A stretch of 64,000 bases of DNA from CBDDLD01 sp965250025 (GTDB taxonomy: Bacteria > Bacteroidota > Bacteroidia > Flavobacteriales > Flavobacteriaceae), in the NCBI GenBank assembly GCA_965250025.1, contig OZ252283.1:372001-436000 (forward strand), written 5' to 3'. This document shows, piece after piece, positions 51,928 to 61,527 of the stretch. Every line of letters begins with the position of its first letter. Positions within the stretch are counted from its first letter, which is position 1. The position numbers and the translations under genes are program-made. The notes under the pieces are model-generated. The model had not been told where the DNA came from. It saw only the letters and a program-made list of their open reading frames with translations, and ran no database searches.

Positions 51928-51952
51928 CATTATTTATAACAAGAATAAAATA

Positions 51953-51990
51953 AAGCGCTGTTGTGATTTTTTACAATCGCAACAGCGCTT
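51953..51990 (-). terminator. Terminator after the DUF1573 gene
   Basis: AAGCGCTGTTG and complement form a long stem with one mismatch and a T-rich loop, followed on the minus strand by TTTATTTTATT. Confidence 0.75.
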
Positions 51991-52010
51991 ATGGAGTAAT
52001 ACGGTGTGAC

Positions 52011-52418
52011 TTACTTTTTAGCTACGATGTTCCCCTTTATTTTGAGGACTTTTTTTCCACCTTTGGCGTTAGACATAACATTAATGGTTTTTGTGAAAGC
52101 ACCCAACCGTTTAGTGTCATATTTAATTTTAAGCTCTCCTTTAGATCCTGGAAGTATAGGTTCTTTGGAATACTCAGGAACTGTACAGCCACAGCTGGTT
52201 TTTACCTTTGAGATGATCAAAGGGGCATCACCTGTATTGGTGAAGGTGAACACTCTTGAGCCATCCGAATGTTGAATGATCGTTCCGTAGTCAATAACTT
52301 CGGTTTCGAAGTCAATTACAGCAATTTTGTTATAAGCTTCCGCATACTTTTTTGGAGATAAGCTAAAAAGGCTAGCTGTAAATAAGATTAAAAACATTGT
52401 GTTAACTGTTCTTTTCAT
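52011..52418 (-). CDS. DUF1573 secreted protein
   Basis: A 135-residue exported protein with signal peptide (about 1-22) and a single Ig-like DUF1573 domain (FTNTGDAPLIISKVKTSCGCTVPEYSKEPILPGSKGELKIKYD). The TSCGCT Cys pair is the family signature. Function unknown; the fold resembles ASH/PapD-like domains. A terminator follows. Confidence 0.88.
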   Translation of the reverse strand: MKRTVNTMFLILFTASLFSLSPKKYAEAYNKIAVIDFETEVIDYGTIIQHSDGSRVFTFTNTGDAPLIISKVKTSCGCTVPEYSKEPILPGSKGELKIKYDTKRLGAFTKTINVMSNAKGGKKVLKIKGNIVAKK

Positions 52419-52527
52419 GATTAAAAGTTTTTATGATTAATACGAAAGCAAACCTCTTATTATTCTGAAGAAAATTTGTGGAAATTGGGTTGGAAATCGG
52501 TACTAGTACCTAGGTTGAATTTTACAA

Positions 52528-53580
52528 CTACTTGACAAACAATGACTTTGCTTCGTCTCTGGATTTAACATTTAGCTTTTTGTAAATGTTATTTGTATGC
52601 GTTTTTACTGTGCTAACACTTAAAAAAAGCGATTCTGCGATGTCCTTATTGGTCTTGTCTTGAAGTAAATGATCTAAAACAACTTGCTCTTGTTTTGATA
52701 AACTGGATTTCAAAATGTTCTTGGAGTGTTTCTTTTTACTATAATTTTTATAGAGAAGATAGATATTCAGAATACTGGAAATTCCTAATAAAATGTATAA
52801 CAATATATTCCAATTCATACGATCTCCAGAAGATGCTGTCAGCAAGTATTGATCGGCAGCGAGTTCATTGATATATTGTTTGGTATATGATGCGTTGGGA
52901 TAGGTCTCCTCCAAACGTGTTTTTAGATCGTTGTAATAACTATTTTGTTGTAGGTCTTCAATGTAATAATCATGAAAATCATTACTTCTATCTGATAGGT
53001 AGTTGTAAATATAAAGCTCAGCGATAGGCTCGTTAAGCGATCGGCCAAAATCCTGAAGTATTTTGAACCATTTCTTATTGTTTAGTTTCCTGTTGGCCTC
53101 ACTCCTAAATTCGCTGTAAGCAAAACGCATCTCGCCTTTAAGAGAATCTATTTTTACAAATGCTGAAGCTTTAGGATTGTTAGATTTTATATCACAAAAA
53201 ACTTGTTTTTCAAAAGAGAATGGGAGTTGTATGGTATCCGTGTTTTTTGCCAAAAACAAAACTTCTCTACTGTCTTCACAGTGCCCGTTAAAATGATTAA
53301 TGTCTTGTTGTGTGGTATTACAATTGTCTACATGAATACGATAAATACGGTGTTCGTTTTCAAGCATATTACCATTGAATTCGAAATAACCCAGACTGTC
53401 GGGCTCCACTCTGGCAATGATTTGCTCAGAATAGACGCCAGATATCTTACGATAATCTTCAACTACAGAGAGGTATACCGAATTTTGCCATTCTTCCTGG
53501 TTGATATAACCTGAGAAGGAATGCTGTGCCTGGCAATAGCAGCTAAGCGCAATGAAAAATAAGCATAGTTTCAATCGCAT
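52528..53580 (-). CDS. Membrane-spanning LuxR-type regulator with periplasmic sensor
   Basis: A 350-residue protein with signal peptide (about 1-18), a periplasmic domain rich in Tyr and Asn (about 20-255), one membrane segment (about 257-278) and a C-terminal LuxR-type HTH (about 292-350; LSKQEQVVLDHLLQDKTNKDIAESLF, then SVSTVKTHTNNIYKKLNV). The topology places the sensor outside and the DNA-binding domain in the cytoplasm, a one-protein signal transducer. Its start codon faces the Pmp3-like gene. The ligand is unknown. Confidence 0.85.
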   Translation of the reverse strand: MRLKLCLFFIALSCYCQAQHSFSGYINQEEWQNSVYLSVVEDYRKISGVYSEQIIARVEPDSLGYFEFNGNMLENEHRIYRIHVDNCNTTQQDINHFNGHCEDSREVLFLAKNTDTIQLPFSFEKQVFCDIKSNNPKASAFVKIDSLKGEMRFAYSEFRSEANRKLNNKKWFKILQDFGRSLNEPIAELYIYNYLSDRSNDFHDYYIEDLQQNSYYNDLKTRLEETYPNASYTKQYINELAADQYLLTASSGDRMNWNILLYILLGISSILNIYLLYKNYSKKKHSKNILKSSLSKQEQVVLDHLLQDKTNKDIAESLFLSVSTVKTHTNNIYKKLNVKSRDEAKSLFVK

Positions 53581-53688
53581 GAAACGAAACTACACAATTT
53601 TACAAGACTTTGAAACTGCTTTACTTCAAATGTGTAACATTTTCTATAATTTCACGTCATATCTTTACATCAATCATCAAATTATACC

Positions 53689-53847
53689 ATGAGTATCTGG
53701 CGCGTTATTATTTCCATTATTTGTCCACCTATTGCAGTCTTTGATAAAGGTTGTGGTTCTATTCTTATCGTCTTTTTATTATGGCTTTGTGGTTGGGTTC
53801 CCGGGGTTATTGCAGCACTGGTAATCCTTAATAATCCTGAACGATAA
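53689..53847 (+). CDS. YqaE/Pmp3-family small membrane protein
   Basis: A 52-residue peptide beginning MSIWRVIISIICPPIAVFDK with two membrane helices and the Pmp3 signature ICPPIAVF ... FLLWLCGWVPGVIAALVI. Members are stress-related membrane proteins of unknown mechanism. A near-consensus -7 motif (TATCTTTA) lies about 27 nt before the ATG. Confidence 0.88.
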   Translation: MSIWRVIISIICPPIAVFDKGCGSILIVFLLWLCGWVPGVIAALVILNNPER

Positions 53848-53852
53848 ATCCG

Positions 53853-53860
53853 TATCTTTG
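53853..53860 (+). promoter_or_regulatory. Probable -7 promoter element for the following lipoprotein gene
   Basis: TATCTTTG, exact TAnnTTTG match, 28 nt before the ATG at 53889. Confidence 0.45.
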
Positions 53861-53888
53861 TACCTTATGAAATCAATTCAAGGTACAC

Positions 53889-54665
53889 ATGAAAAATAGC
53901 ATTCTTATTGCCATATGTATTGGATTTTTTACAAGTTGTAATGTAACGGAGTCCATTGTTTTTAATTCAGGAATGGGCGGAAAGTACACCTCATCTTTTG
54001 ACATGTCTCCCATGATGAAGTATGCCAGTGAGAATAGACCACCTTCTGAAGAAAAAGTTGCAGAAGAGCAAATAGACACCACCATTATTTTTGATGACTT
54101 TTTTAAAACTCATGCCGATAGTATTGCTACGCTTTCTCAAGAAGAGCGTACCCGATTTGAAAAGTTAAGAGGCGTGGTTATGGATATAAAGATGGATGAA
54201 GCTAATGGTATTTTTGATTTCAATGTCAGTAAGGCTTTTAAAACATTCAATGAATTAGAAACTATGAATGAAGAACTTGATGAGGCCATGAATGTTGTCA
54301 AAGATATAGGGGATAAAGATAATCAGGCGTCCGGGCAAATAGATGAACTTACAAAAATAGAAAAGGTAGTTTATACGTTTGATAAAAATACATTTACAAG
54401 GGCTGAATCAAGTTCAATACAGAAAGAAGATACAGAAGACGAAGAAAAAGACGAGTTTACCGAACAGTTTGAAATGCAGTTTGAGGAGATATTTTCAACG
54501 TCATATTATACGCTGATCTATGAATTTCCAAGGAAAGTGAAGTCCGTATCCAAGGAAAATGCTGTCATTTCCGAAGATGGTAAAACCGTGACTTATAAAG
54601 TGGCATGGAATACCATACAAAAGGATGATACGATTATGAATTTAAATGTGATACTAGAAGATTAA
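53889..54665 (+). CDS. Uncharacterised lipoprotein
   Basis: A 258-residue lipoprotein (lipobox IGFFTSC). After it come acidic helical stretches (ETMNEELDEAMNVVKDIGD; EDTEDEEKDEFTEQFEMQFEE) and a C-terminal beta-rich part (YYTLIYEFPRKVKSVSKENAVISEDGKTVTYKVAWNTI). I do not recognise the family. The gene is 3 nt upstream of lipB and probably shares its transcript. Confidence 0.65.
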   Translation: MKNSILIAICIGFFTSCNVTESIVFNSGMGGKYTSSFDMSPMMKYASENRPPSEEKVAEEQIDTTIIFDDFFKTHADSIATLSQEERTRFEKLRGVVMDIKMDEANGIFDFNVSKAFKTFNELETMNEELDEAMNVVKDIGDKDNQASGQIDELTKIEKVVYTFDKNTFTRAESSSIQKEDTEDEEKDEFTEQFEMQFEEIFSTSYYTLIYEFPRKVKSVSKENAVISEDGKTVTYKVAWNTIQKDDTIMNLNVILED

Positions 54666-54668
54666 GTT

Positions 54669-55373
54669 TTGAATAAGCAGATACAATTTAAAGATTTAGG
54701 AACCAAAGATTTTAAGGCTACGTGGGATTATCAGGAAACCCTTTTTAAAGCCATTTTAGATACCAAAATAAAAAACAGAAGAGAGAATGCTGGTTTGCCG
54801 ACCAACAACCATTTTTTATTTGTTGAACATCCGCATGTATATACTTTAGGAAAAAGTGGGGATTTGTCTAATTTGTTATTGAGCGAATCGCAATTGGCAG
54901 ATAAAGGCGCTACGTTTTATAAAATCAATAGGGGTGGAGATATTACATATCATGGTCCCGGACAAATAGTTGGCTATCCTATTTTAGATTTAGATAACTT
55001 TTTTACAGATATCCATAAATACCTAAGGTTTTTAGAAGAAGTGATTATTAGAACATTGGCCGAATATGACCTTAAAACGGAGCGTAGTCCCGGAGAAACA
55101 GGAGTTTGGTTAGATGTAGGGACACCATTTGCTAGAAAAATTTGTGCTATGGGGGTAAGAGCCAGTCGATGGGTTACTATGCATGGTTTTGCACTTAATG
55201 TTAATGCCGATCTGGGGTATTTTGATCATATTATCCCTTGTGGCATTAAGGGGAAAGCTGTAACGTCCTTAAATGTGGAGTTGGGTGTAGAGACTATTGA
55301 TGAAGCCGAAGTAAAAACAAAGCTATTGAAGCATTTTGAGACTCTTTTTGAAGCTAATTGGGTGTTGAGCTAA
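54669..55373 (+). CDS. lipB: Lipoyl(octanoyl) transferase
   Basis: A 234-residue enzyme that moves octanoate from acyl-carrier protein to lipoyl domains, supplying the E2 proteins of oxoacid dehydrogenases such as the one encoded at 25432. Motifs are HPHVYTLGKSGD, RGGDITYHGPGQIVGYPILDL, catalytic Lys157 (ARKICAMGVR) and Cys191 (IIPCGIKGKAVTSL). Start is TTG at 54669. Confidence 0.95.
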   Translation: MNKQIQFKDLGTKDFKATWDYQETLFKAILDTKIKNRRENAGLPTNNHFLFVEHPHVYTLGKSGDLSNLLLSESQLADKGATFYKINRGGDITYHGPGQIVGYPILDLDNFFTDIHKYLRFLEEVIIRTLAEYDLKTERSPGETGVWLDVGTPFARKICAMGVRASRWVTMHGFALNVNADLGYFDHIIPCGIKGKAVTSLNVELGVETIDEAEVKTKLLKHFETLFEANWVLS

Positions 55374-55389
55374 TTAGATAGTAAAGTGT

Positions 55390-55680
55390 CTAACGTTTCC
55401 GTTTTTTGAATAGCCGCCATATACCATAAACAATTAATGCCTGAAAAAAGGCATTGAGAATAATTACCATCCAGAAGTTAAAGCTTTTACTCGTTGCTCT
55501 GAAAACACCATATTCAGGGAAGAGTCTGTTCCACAATACCAAAGGAAATGAAATGATCTCATCAACGATGTGAAGTATTATGTTGGTTCCGGAAATGCTT
55601 TGCGCCAAATAAGACATGGAAAAGCCAATAGTAATGTCTGCTAAAAGTACAACGATGAAGATCTTAAATAAGGTTTTCAA
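55390..55680 (-). CDS. Small two-segment membrane protein
   Basis: A 96-residue protein with hydrophobic segments at about 5-25 and 70-88 and a basic C-terminus (WRLFKKRKR). No family recognised. It is 16 nt downstream of the dioxygenase-like lipoprotein gene and likely co-transcribed with it; it converges with lipB. Confidence 0.55.
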   Translation of the reverse strand: MKTLFKIFIVVLLADITIGFSMSYLAQSISGTNIILHIVDEIISFPLVLWNRLFPEYGVFRATSKSFNFWMVIILNAFFQALIVYGIWRLFKKRKR

Positions 55681-55696
55681 AAAAGTAAGAGGTATT

Positions 55697-56269
55697 TTAC
55701 GGATGTTTTACTTTAATAGTAATGAATGTCGTTAATATACTATCATTATCATACTTTAGATTTGCTAAAAAATGCTGATCACTGCTATTAACGAAATTTT
55801 TGCCCATAGTATCAATATATTGCTTAAAATGAATGTCGTAAGCTTCAGGTTTTGCCCCGAATACCGTAGTGTGAATGTGTCGGTTATCTCCCGAATTTCC
55901 ATAGTTCCCAGGTAAAATAGTCGCTATATATATTCGTCCTTGACTATCTGTTGTAGCATTGCCATTCAATCTTGCCGTATTTTCATTATTAGGGTCAAGA
56001 GGTTCATAATTGCCTTCAGAATTGGTATGATAAAATTTAACTTCGCGATTAGCGATAGGCTTATCATCGGCTTTGTTGACAAAGTCAATACACAATTGAA
56101 GCCTTTGCCCAATCTCATTCTCATCGGCTATTTGCAAATGATGTAAAGCATCTAAGTTTTGAAAACTGGTAAGGATTTCCTGCTCTTTAGCTGTAATGGT
56201 GTGGATATTGTCATCAGTAGAGCAATTAAATAGCAAAAGTACGACACAAAGAGAAATGATTTTTTTCAT
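55697..56269 (-). CDS. Intradiol-dioxygenase-like lipoprotein
   Basis: A 190-residue lipoprotein (lipobox LLLFNC, Cys16) with an intradiol-ring-cleavage-dioxygenase-like fold. The sequence KPIANREVKFYHTNSEGNYEPL, then ILPGNYGNSGDNRHIHTTVFG, keeps the Tyr, Tyr, His, His iron ligands expected of protocatechuate/catechol dioxygenases (candidate Y88, Y123, H131, H133). A membrane-tethered, export-targeted dioxygenase-like protein could act on aromatic compounds outside the cell or bind another ligand. Confidence 0.7.
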   Translation of the reverse strand: MKKIISLCVVLLLFNCSTDDNIHTITAKEQEILTSFQNLDALHHLQIADENEIGQRLQLCIDFVNKADDKPIANREVKFYHTNSEGNYEPLDPNNENTARLNGNATTDSQGRIYIATILPGNYGNSGDNRHIHTTVFGAKPEAYDIHFKQYIDTMGKNFVNSSDQHFLANLKYDNDSILTTFITIKVKHP

Positions 56270-56337
56270 AATCTAGTTAATAGGTAACAACCGATAGTAT
56301 ATGACTAAATTACGAATATTATCGAGTTTTCAATACA

Positions 56338-57387
56338 CTAAGCCTCTGCGTTGAAAAAGACCTTATAAAAGTGCATTTTTTTGGATTCATCGTATCCGCG
56401 TTCAAGATATTCGGCCGAGGCATCCGGAGCGTCCACATCGAGCTTAATCTGTATGTTCGTGTCGAGTTTTATTTCGGTTTTGATCTTCTGCTTTTGTTTT
56501 TTTAAAGCAATTTCCGAAACGTCAAACTGGTTTCGGATAAGCACATTATTGTCGCTTTCGTAGCTTTTTTTATAATTCTCGAATTGTTGAATGAGGTCCT
56601 CCTCTTCAAAAACTTCCTCCTTAAAAAGTTCAACGTTAACCACCTCATTTTCTTTAAAGAAATCTACAGTTTTAGCCAAAAAATTACTTTGTTCCTGGCC
56701 GCCATAGTTAGGTTGTAATACCTCTTTTGAAAATTCCCGACATAGCTCTATGTAATTTTTAGTGTGCTGATTGCTATCATCGGGGTATTTGATATTGAGA
56801 AAGCTTTTAATCCAGTATTGCGTATCGTAATTATTGTTGTCTACACTAAATACGATTTTGCCCTCAGAATCTGAGGTGTTAAGAATTAAACAACCTTTAT
56901 CAACTTTCTTTGCCTGTATGCCTTTTTGAACTAAAATATCGTAACTGTTCTGTTCTAAATAGGTTTGAAAGAACTCAATTTTATTTTCAATTTTATAGAT
57001 GCCAATGGCATCTGTGAAGTAATCTTCGTATTGAATATTTTCGAAATAACATACCAAAACATCACCGGTTTTTATCTGTGCAGAGCTGCTCTGTTCAAAC
57101 AGATGTGTAACGATGTGCTTTGAGGTCTCTATGAAATCAGAATCGTCCTGAAATAACTGATCGCTGTAACTGTTGATTTCATTAAGCCCTACGTCAGAAT
57201 GGTGATGAAAACGATAGTTTTCAGCAACACTTACAAAAGGTTTTAGTAAGTATGGTAAAATGAGCTCGTAGGTAGCTTCATCAAAATCAATAACAGCATC
57301 CGAGAAAGCATTTTTAGTACTATTGAACTTGTTTCCTACTTTGTGAATGATGCACTGCTTAATAGAGGCTTTTTGTCGTTTTATCAT
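56338..57387 (-). CDS. Nucleoid-associated protein (NdpA/YejK family)
   Basis: A 349-residue protein of the 37-kDa nucleoid-associated family. I choose the ATG at 57387 (MIKRQKASIKQCIIHKVGN) because relatives start with this kind of IHxVGN segment; the frame extends further to 57438 but with an unrelated N-terminus. Features are FHHHSDVGLNEINSYSDQLF and a C-terminal IQIKLDVDAPDASAEYLERGYDESK. It probably binds DNA in the nucleoid. Confidence 0.85.
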   Translation of the reverse strand: MIKRQKASIKQCIIHKVGNKFNSTKNAFSDAVIDFDEATYELILPYLLKPFVSVAENYRFHHHSDVGLNEINSYSDQLFQDDSDFIETSKHIVTHLFEQSSSAQIKTGDVLVCYFENIQYEDYFTDAIGIYKIENKIEFFQTYLEQNSYDILVQKGIQAKKVDKGCLILNTSDSEGKIVFSVDNNNYDTQYWIKSFLNIKYPDDSNQHTKNYIELCREFSKEVLQPNYGGQEQSNFLAKTVDFFKENEVVNVELFKEEVFEEEDLIQQFENYKKSYESDNNVLIRNQFDVSEIALKKQKQKIKTEIKLDTNIQIKLDVDAPDASAEYLERGYDESKKMHFYKVFFNAEA

Positions 57388-57504
57388 GATGACGTCTGAT
57401 ACATTTTGTAAAGATGCAATACTACAAAATGAAACCATGATAATTAAAAAAACGCCAATATTAATTTGACGTTTTTTGGTTTAAATCTTATGACATATAG
57501 CAGC

Positions 57505-59064
57505 TTATATCTTCACAAATTCTACACGTCGGTTTTGTGCTTTCCCATCTGCGGTGGTATTATCGCCTATAGGCTCGCTTTCGCCTTTGCCTTCAGTAGT
57601 TAATCGATCTTCAGCGATATTGTAAATGTCTGTTAAAGCTGTTTTTACAGCATCAGCCCTAGCTTTTGATAATTTTAGATTGGCGTTATCCTTACCATCA
57701 GAGTCTGTATGTCCAATAATGTTTAGTCGTATACTGTCATCTTGCATAAGTACTTGTGAGATCTGACGAACAATTCCGAGTGATTGTGGTTGAATGTTGG
57801 CAGAACCCGAATCAAACAAAATACCATTGGTAGATATCTTGCCATCTGCCATAAGTTTTCGCCTGAGGTCTACGCCACCTTCAGCAATTTTTATATTCTG
57901 AATAAAGATACGTTCTTTGCCATCATTCAATCCATAAAGACTAAATTTTACAGTCTTAATTACTGCTCCGGGGGCAACCAATTGAGGGATGTCGATGTAT
58001 TTTTTTTCATTGATCCATAATCTATAACGACGTTTATTGACAGCAATAGCAATATGTGGCTTGTTTAAAACAGCTTTTCGTATATCGGTTTTTAAAGCAC
58101 TGTTGATGATAACTGTATTGTCAATTCTATTGCTTACTCTGGTGTTAAATGCACCAAACTGTCCTAATGGTAGCTCGGCAACAGCAGTATTGTTACCACG
58201 CTTAAATGTGTCATTGTCTTCTAAGGATATCATTATTCTAGCCGTTGAAGAGGTTTGATTGTCTAATCCGACCGCAAGAAGATCAAATTCTATGGTGTAA
58301 TCTTCCGGAAGTTTACTGCTAAGAAGTGGGATATAATTAAGACTATATCCTGCTTTTAACTCAAACCATTTCCCTTCAACATTATTTACTTTAACCACTT
58401 CTCCCGTACCATTGGTGTTCCATTTGGAAGGGAAATCACCAACAAAATCTTGAGAAAAATCATCAAAAAACAAAAGCTTATCACCGGGCACAAAATCGTA
58501 CTTACTATAAATTTCTAAGCCATCAGATATGTTAGAAGGTGGCTTTGGAGTTGTAGAATTGTCAGATGTTGACGTGTCTTTGCTTGTGGTATTATCAGAG
58601 CTATCTGAATTTGAGTTTTCAGAAGATGAAGATTCATCTTCTTTTTGATTTCCCGATCTGGCGCCAAGAAGCAATTCTTTAGAGGTTTTAACACTGTATT
58701 TTAAAGCTTTTTTTGCACGATTAATCTGTAACGTGGCTTTGCCTTGTTTTAATAAACTCTGACCTTCCAGGGCATCCAATATATCAACGGCATTCTCACT
58801 CAAGGCCGTAACGTCTTGTAGCGCATCTTCCAACACATCAATATCCTCATCTTCTAATGATTTTCCGGTTTGTGCATAAGTGTCATATTTGTAAACTTTA
58901 TCATACAAGTCGAAAGACTCGGAAACAAAATTATCTACTGTAGAAATGCCTGTGGGTTTCTTTGGACGCTTTATTCTTTTGGTTTGTGCGCTAATGCTTG
59001 CGATAAGGAATAGACTTAAGCACAAAAAAGCAATGCTTCTCTGATATGAAGTTGAGGTTCTCAT
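57505..59064 (-). CDS. OmpA-family outer-membrane protein
   Basis: A 519-residue exported protein, signal peptide about 1-26. A low-complexity Ser/Thr/Asn linker (about 140-175) leads to a LamG/concanavalin-like domain (about 188-400; LFFDDFSQDFVGDFPSKWNTN) and the C-terminal OmpA peptidoglycan-binding domain (about 405-519; IIGHTDSDGKDNANLKLSKARADAVK). It probably links the outer membrane to the wall and binds sugars or another ligand through the middle domain. Confidence 0.88.
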   Translation of the reverse strand: MRTSTSYQRSIAFLCLSLFLIASISAQTKRIKRPKKPTGISTVDNFVSESFDLYDKVYKYDTYAQTGKSLEDEDIDVLEDALQDVTALSENAVDILDALEGQSLLKQGKATLQINRAKKALKYSVKTSKELLLGARSGNQKEDESSSSENSNSDSSDNTTSKDTSTSDNSTTPKPPSNISDGLEIYSKYDFVPGDKLLFFDDFSQDFVGDFPSKWNTNGTGEVVKVNNVEGKWFELKAGYSLNYIPLLSSKLPEDYTIEFDLLAVGLDNQTSSTARIMISLEDNDTFKRGNNTAVAELPLGQFGAFNTRVSNRIDNTVIINSALKTDIRKAVLNKPHIAIAVNKRRYRLWINEKKYIDIPQLVAPGAVIKTVKFSLYGLNDGKERIFIQNIKIAEGGVDLRRKLMADGKISTNGILFDSGSANIQPQSLGIVRQISQVLMQDDSIRLNIIGHTDSDGKDNANLKLSKARADAVKTALTDIYNIAEDRLTTEGKGESEPIGDNTTADGKAQNRRVEFVKI

Positions 59065-59125
59065 GGTATAATACTGATTAATAGCTGAGTATAAAACTAA
59101 GAATTAGTATTGAGGAATAAAAATA

Positions 59126-61501
59126 TTAGTTGAGCTTATATACAATGATGGTATTATTGTCTGATGTAGTGATCAGTTCTAGGTCTCTACTCCGGTCTAA
59201 TTTTTCAAGTACAGCTTCGGAAGTACCGAATACGGGAAAATTAGCTATAGGCTTTGCCTGGCTATCAAATAAATATATTTTTTTAGACTGTTTATCGGTA
59301 ACGGTAACATAAATTTTATCATTCAGATAAAAAATGCTTGGATCTGTATAGCTTCCATAATCCAGATCCAAAGTTTTACTTTTTATGCCTAGTTTATTAT
59401 CTGTTAGGGTTACCAAAGTCTTACTTGTGGTTACGATATTATGATCTTCAACAAGACCTAAAGGTTTGGTTTTTAGCTCACCTTTAGTATTGACCTGAAC
59501 CAGTTCCCCTAAGGTGTTTGTAGTAGTAAATCTGTTCTGATATAGGTAAATTTCATTATCAGAGAAACGTATCTTTTGATTTACCGGAACTCTTACTTTT
59601 CCTTTACGATTAAGTATGACCAGTTGTTGACCTTTAGAAAACACAATATAATCCTTTCGGGCTACCCTGAAATGTTTAGGTTGCGATGTTATGATTTCTG
59701 AATTGTTACTGTATTTAAAGCCTTTAATTGCTTTTCCTCTGGCATCATACATTAATAACGATTTTCCCTGAGTAACTAACAGCCTGTAATTTTTAGTATT
59801 ATCATAATCAAATACAGAAAGTGGCTGAGTAATATTGTCGTTGAATTTTAATGGAAATGCGCCAACATCCTTACCATTTCTGTCTATGAGGTATACACGG
59901 TTTTTAGTGGCAAAAGCAAGTTGTAATCTTCCATTTTTATAACTGTCTATTTGTTCCACAGTTCCCAGTATTTTTCCATTCAGTTGCTTTTTCCATAAAA
60001 TACTTCCTGAATCTGAGATTAAATAAAGTATGTTATTTACATCCTGCACAATAATATCGTTGGCTTTGGTAATATGGTTTTTTACAGTCTGCGGAGTGCT
60101 TAGTATTTCATTGTCTGTAGTGACAGAAAAGGCTTCGGTAACAGATTTGGAAACAGGACGCTTTTTGTAATTCATATAAGCACCGTTGATATGTGCAAAA
60201 TCATTATCGTAAATGTATTGTACTGCGTTAGTGTTAAAGTTACCAATTGGCTCATTACTGCTTAAAGTAGAAGCCAAATGCTGTTTTAATTGATTTCCGG
60301 AACAATAATATAATAAAGATGCTTCGTCGCTCAATTGAGCTTTAACAGATAAATAAGCCTCAGAATCTTTTAAGGTATTGTTACTTTGTGTGTTACTTAC
60401 TATTGATTTCAAGAAATCAATAGAGTCTGAAAAAATAACAAAATCACCAAACACTATTATATAAGCGGTATTTTCGAATGTAATTAGAGGAGCCAAACGT
60501 TGCTTGAAAAATGCAGTAGCTCCAAATTCTAAGATAGCAACATCTCTAAAGGTTTCTACGCTACCCTCAGGAGCTATAGCTTCAAGGACTAATTCAGCAT
60601 CATTGGTTGTGCAGATCAAAGCCTTTTCTGCGTGTCGTTTTAGTAAACTTATTTCATTGACATAGCTCAAAAAATTATAGGAACTGTCATTTTCAATCTT
60701 ATTATACAATGCTAGATTTTTTGAAAACACATCATAATCATCGAAAGTTAGGCTTAGTAAACTACTTGAGTCGTAGGGAGCAACTTGATAAGCTTTGTTT
60801 TCCTGAGGAATGGTATTTTTAAATACATTGATTAAACTTAAAGAACTGTCTTGGGCTTGAGTAATACCATTAAATAGTATAAGGTCGTTTTGAATGTCAA
60901 TATCTAAAGTCGATTGTTGAGAAAATCGAATACTGTCTTTATTGAATAAAAAGTCATCAAAGCTATGATTTGATTTATACAGAACAGATAATGGCTTTTC
61001 ATCATCCAGTGTGTTTAACAGATGATTGGATGTTGAAGGTTTTGAAGCGACAATATTATGTATTAAAGCCTTCTTATTAGAGATGATGTATAATTCATTA
61101 GCAATACTATAATAAAGGGTGCTGTCATCTAGTTGAAATGATCTTACATCTTTAGTAGTTGGTGATGTCGTTTTGATTTTTAGAATAGAATCCAATTTAT
61201 GGTTGCTGGTATCTCTCTTTGTGGTAATGGTATAACTGTCATCATCTACAATAGCGACCATGATTTCATTTGAAAAATTAAAACGATTTAGTTTCGATAG
61301 TATTGAGGCATGATTTGAGAGTGTAGCTTTGGCCAAACCATTGGTGTTTAATGTTTGGATGAAACTACTGGCATCGCCAATTCTCATAATGGTATTAGCA
61401 TTGCTAGGCGTGTAATCTTTAACATCATTAGACCTGTTGTAATTAGATTGGCAACTAAATGTTACTATGGCAAGTAAGGTCAATGCTATTAGATGTTTCA
61501 T
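59126..61501 (-). CDS. Large lipoprotein with C-terminal beta-propeller-like repeats
   Basis: A 791-residue lipoprotein (lipobox IVTFSC). The N-terminal part (about 20-460) alternates alpha/beta segments reminiscent of DUF3352-type proteins (YTPSNANTIMRIGDASSFIQTL; IVFGDFVIFSDSIDFLKSIV). The C-terminal part (about 470-791) has PQQ/WD-like repeats (YLISDSGSILWKKQLNGK, YLIDRNGKDVGAFPLKF, YLFDSQAKPIANFPVFG). No catalytic site seen. It lies just downstream of rnhB on the same strand. Confidence 0.7.
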   Translation of the reverse strand: MKHLIALTLLAIVTFSCQSNYNRSNDVKDYTPSNANTIMRIGDASSFIQTLNTNGLAKATLSNHASILSKLNRFNFSNEIMVAIVDDDSYTITTKRDTSNHKLDSILKIKTTSPTTKDVRSFQLDDSTLYYSIANELYIISNKKALIHNIVASKPSTSNHLLNTLDDEKPLSVLYKSNHSFDDFLFNKDSIRFSQQSTLDIDIQNDLILFNGITQAQDSSLSLINVFKNTIPQENKAYQVAPYDSSSLLSLTFDDYDVFSKNLALYNKIENDSSYNFLSYVNEISLLKRHAEKALICTTNDAELVLEAIAPEGSVETFRDVAILEFGATAFFKQRLAPLITFENTAYIIVFGDFVIFSDSIDFLKSIVSNTQSNNTLKDSEAYLSVKAQLSDEASLLYYCSGNQLKQHLASTLSSNEPIGNFNTNAVQYIYDNDFAHINGAYMNYKKRPVSKSVTEAFSVTTDNEILSTPQTVKNHITKANDIIVQDVNNILYLISDSGSILWKKQLNGKILGTVEQIDSYKNGRLQLAFATKNRVYLIDRNGKDVGAFPLKFNDNITQPLSVFDYDNTKNYRLLVTQGKSLLMYDARGKAIKGFKYSNNSEIITSQPKHFRVARKDYIVFSKGQQLVILNRKGKVRVPVNQKIRFSDNEIYLYQNRFTTTNTLGELVQVNTKGELKTKPLGLVEDHNIVTTSKTLVTLTDNKLGIKSKTLDLDYGSYTDPSIFYLNDKIYVTVTDKQSKKIYLFDSQAKPIANFPVFGTSEAVLEKLDRSRDLELITTSDNNTIIVYKLN

Positions 61502-61527
61502 ATTACAGATTTTTGCAAATATAAAAG

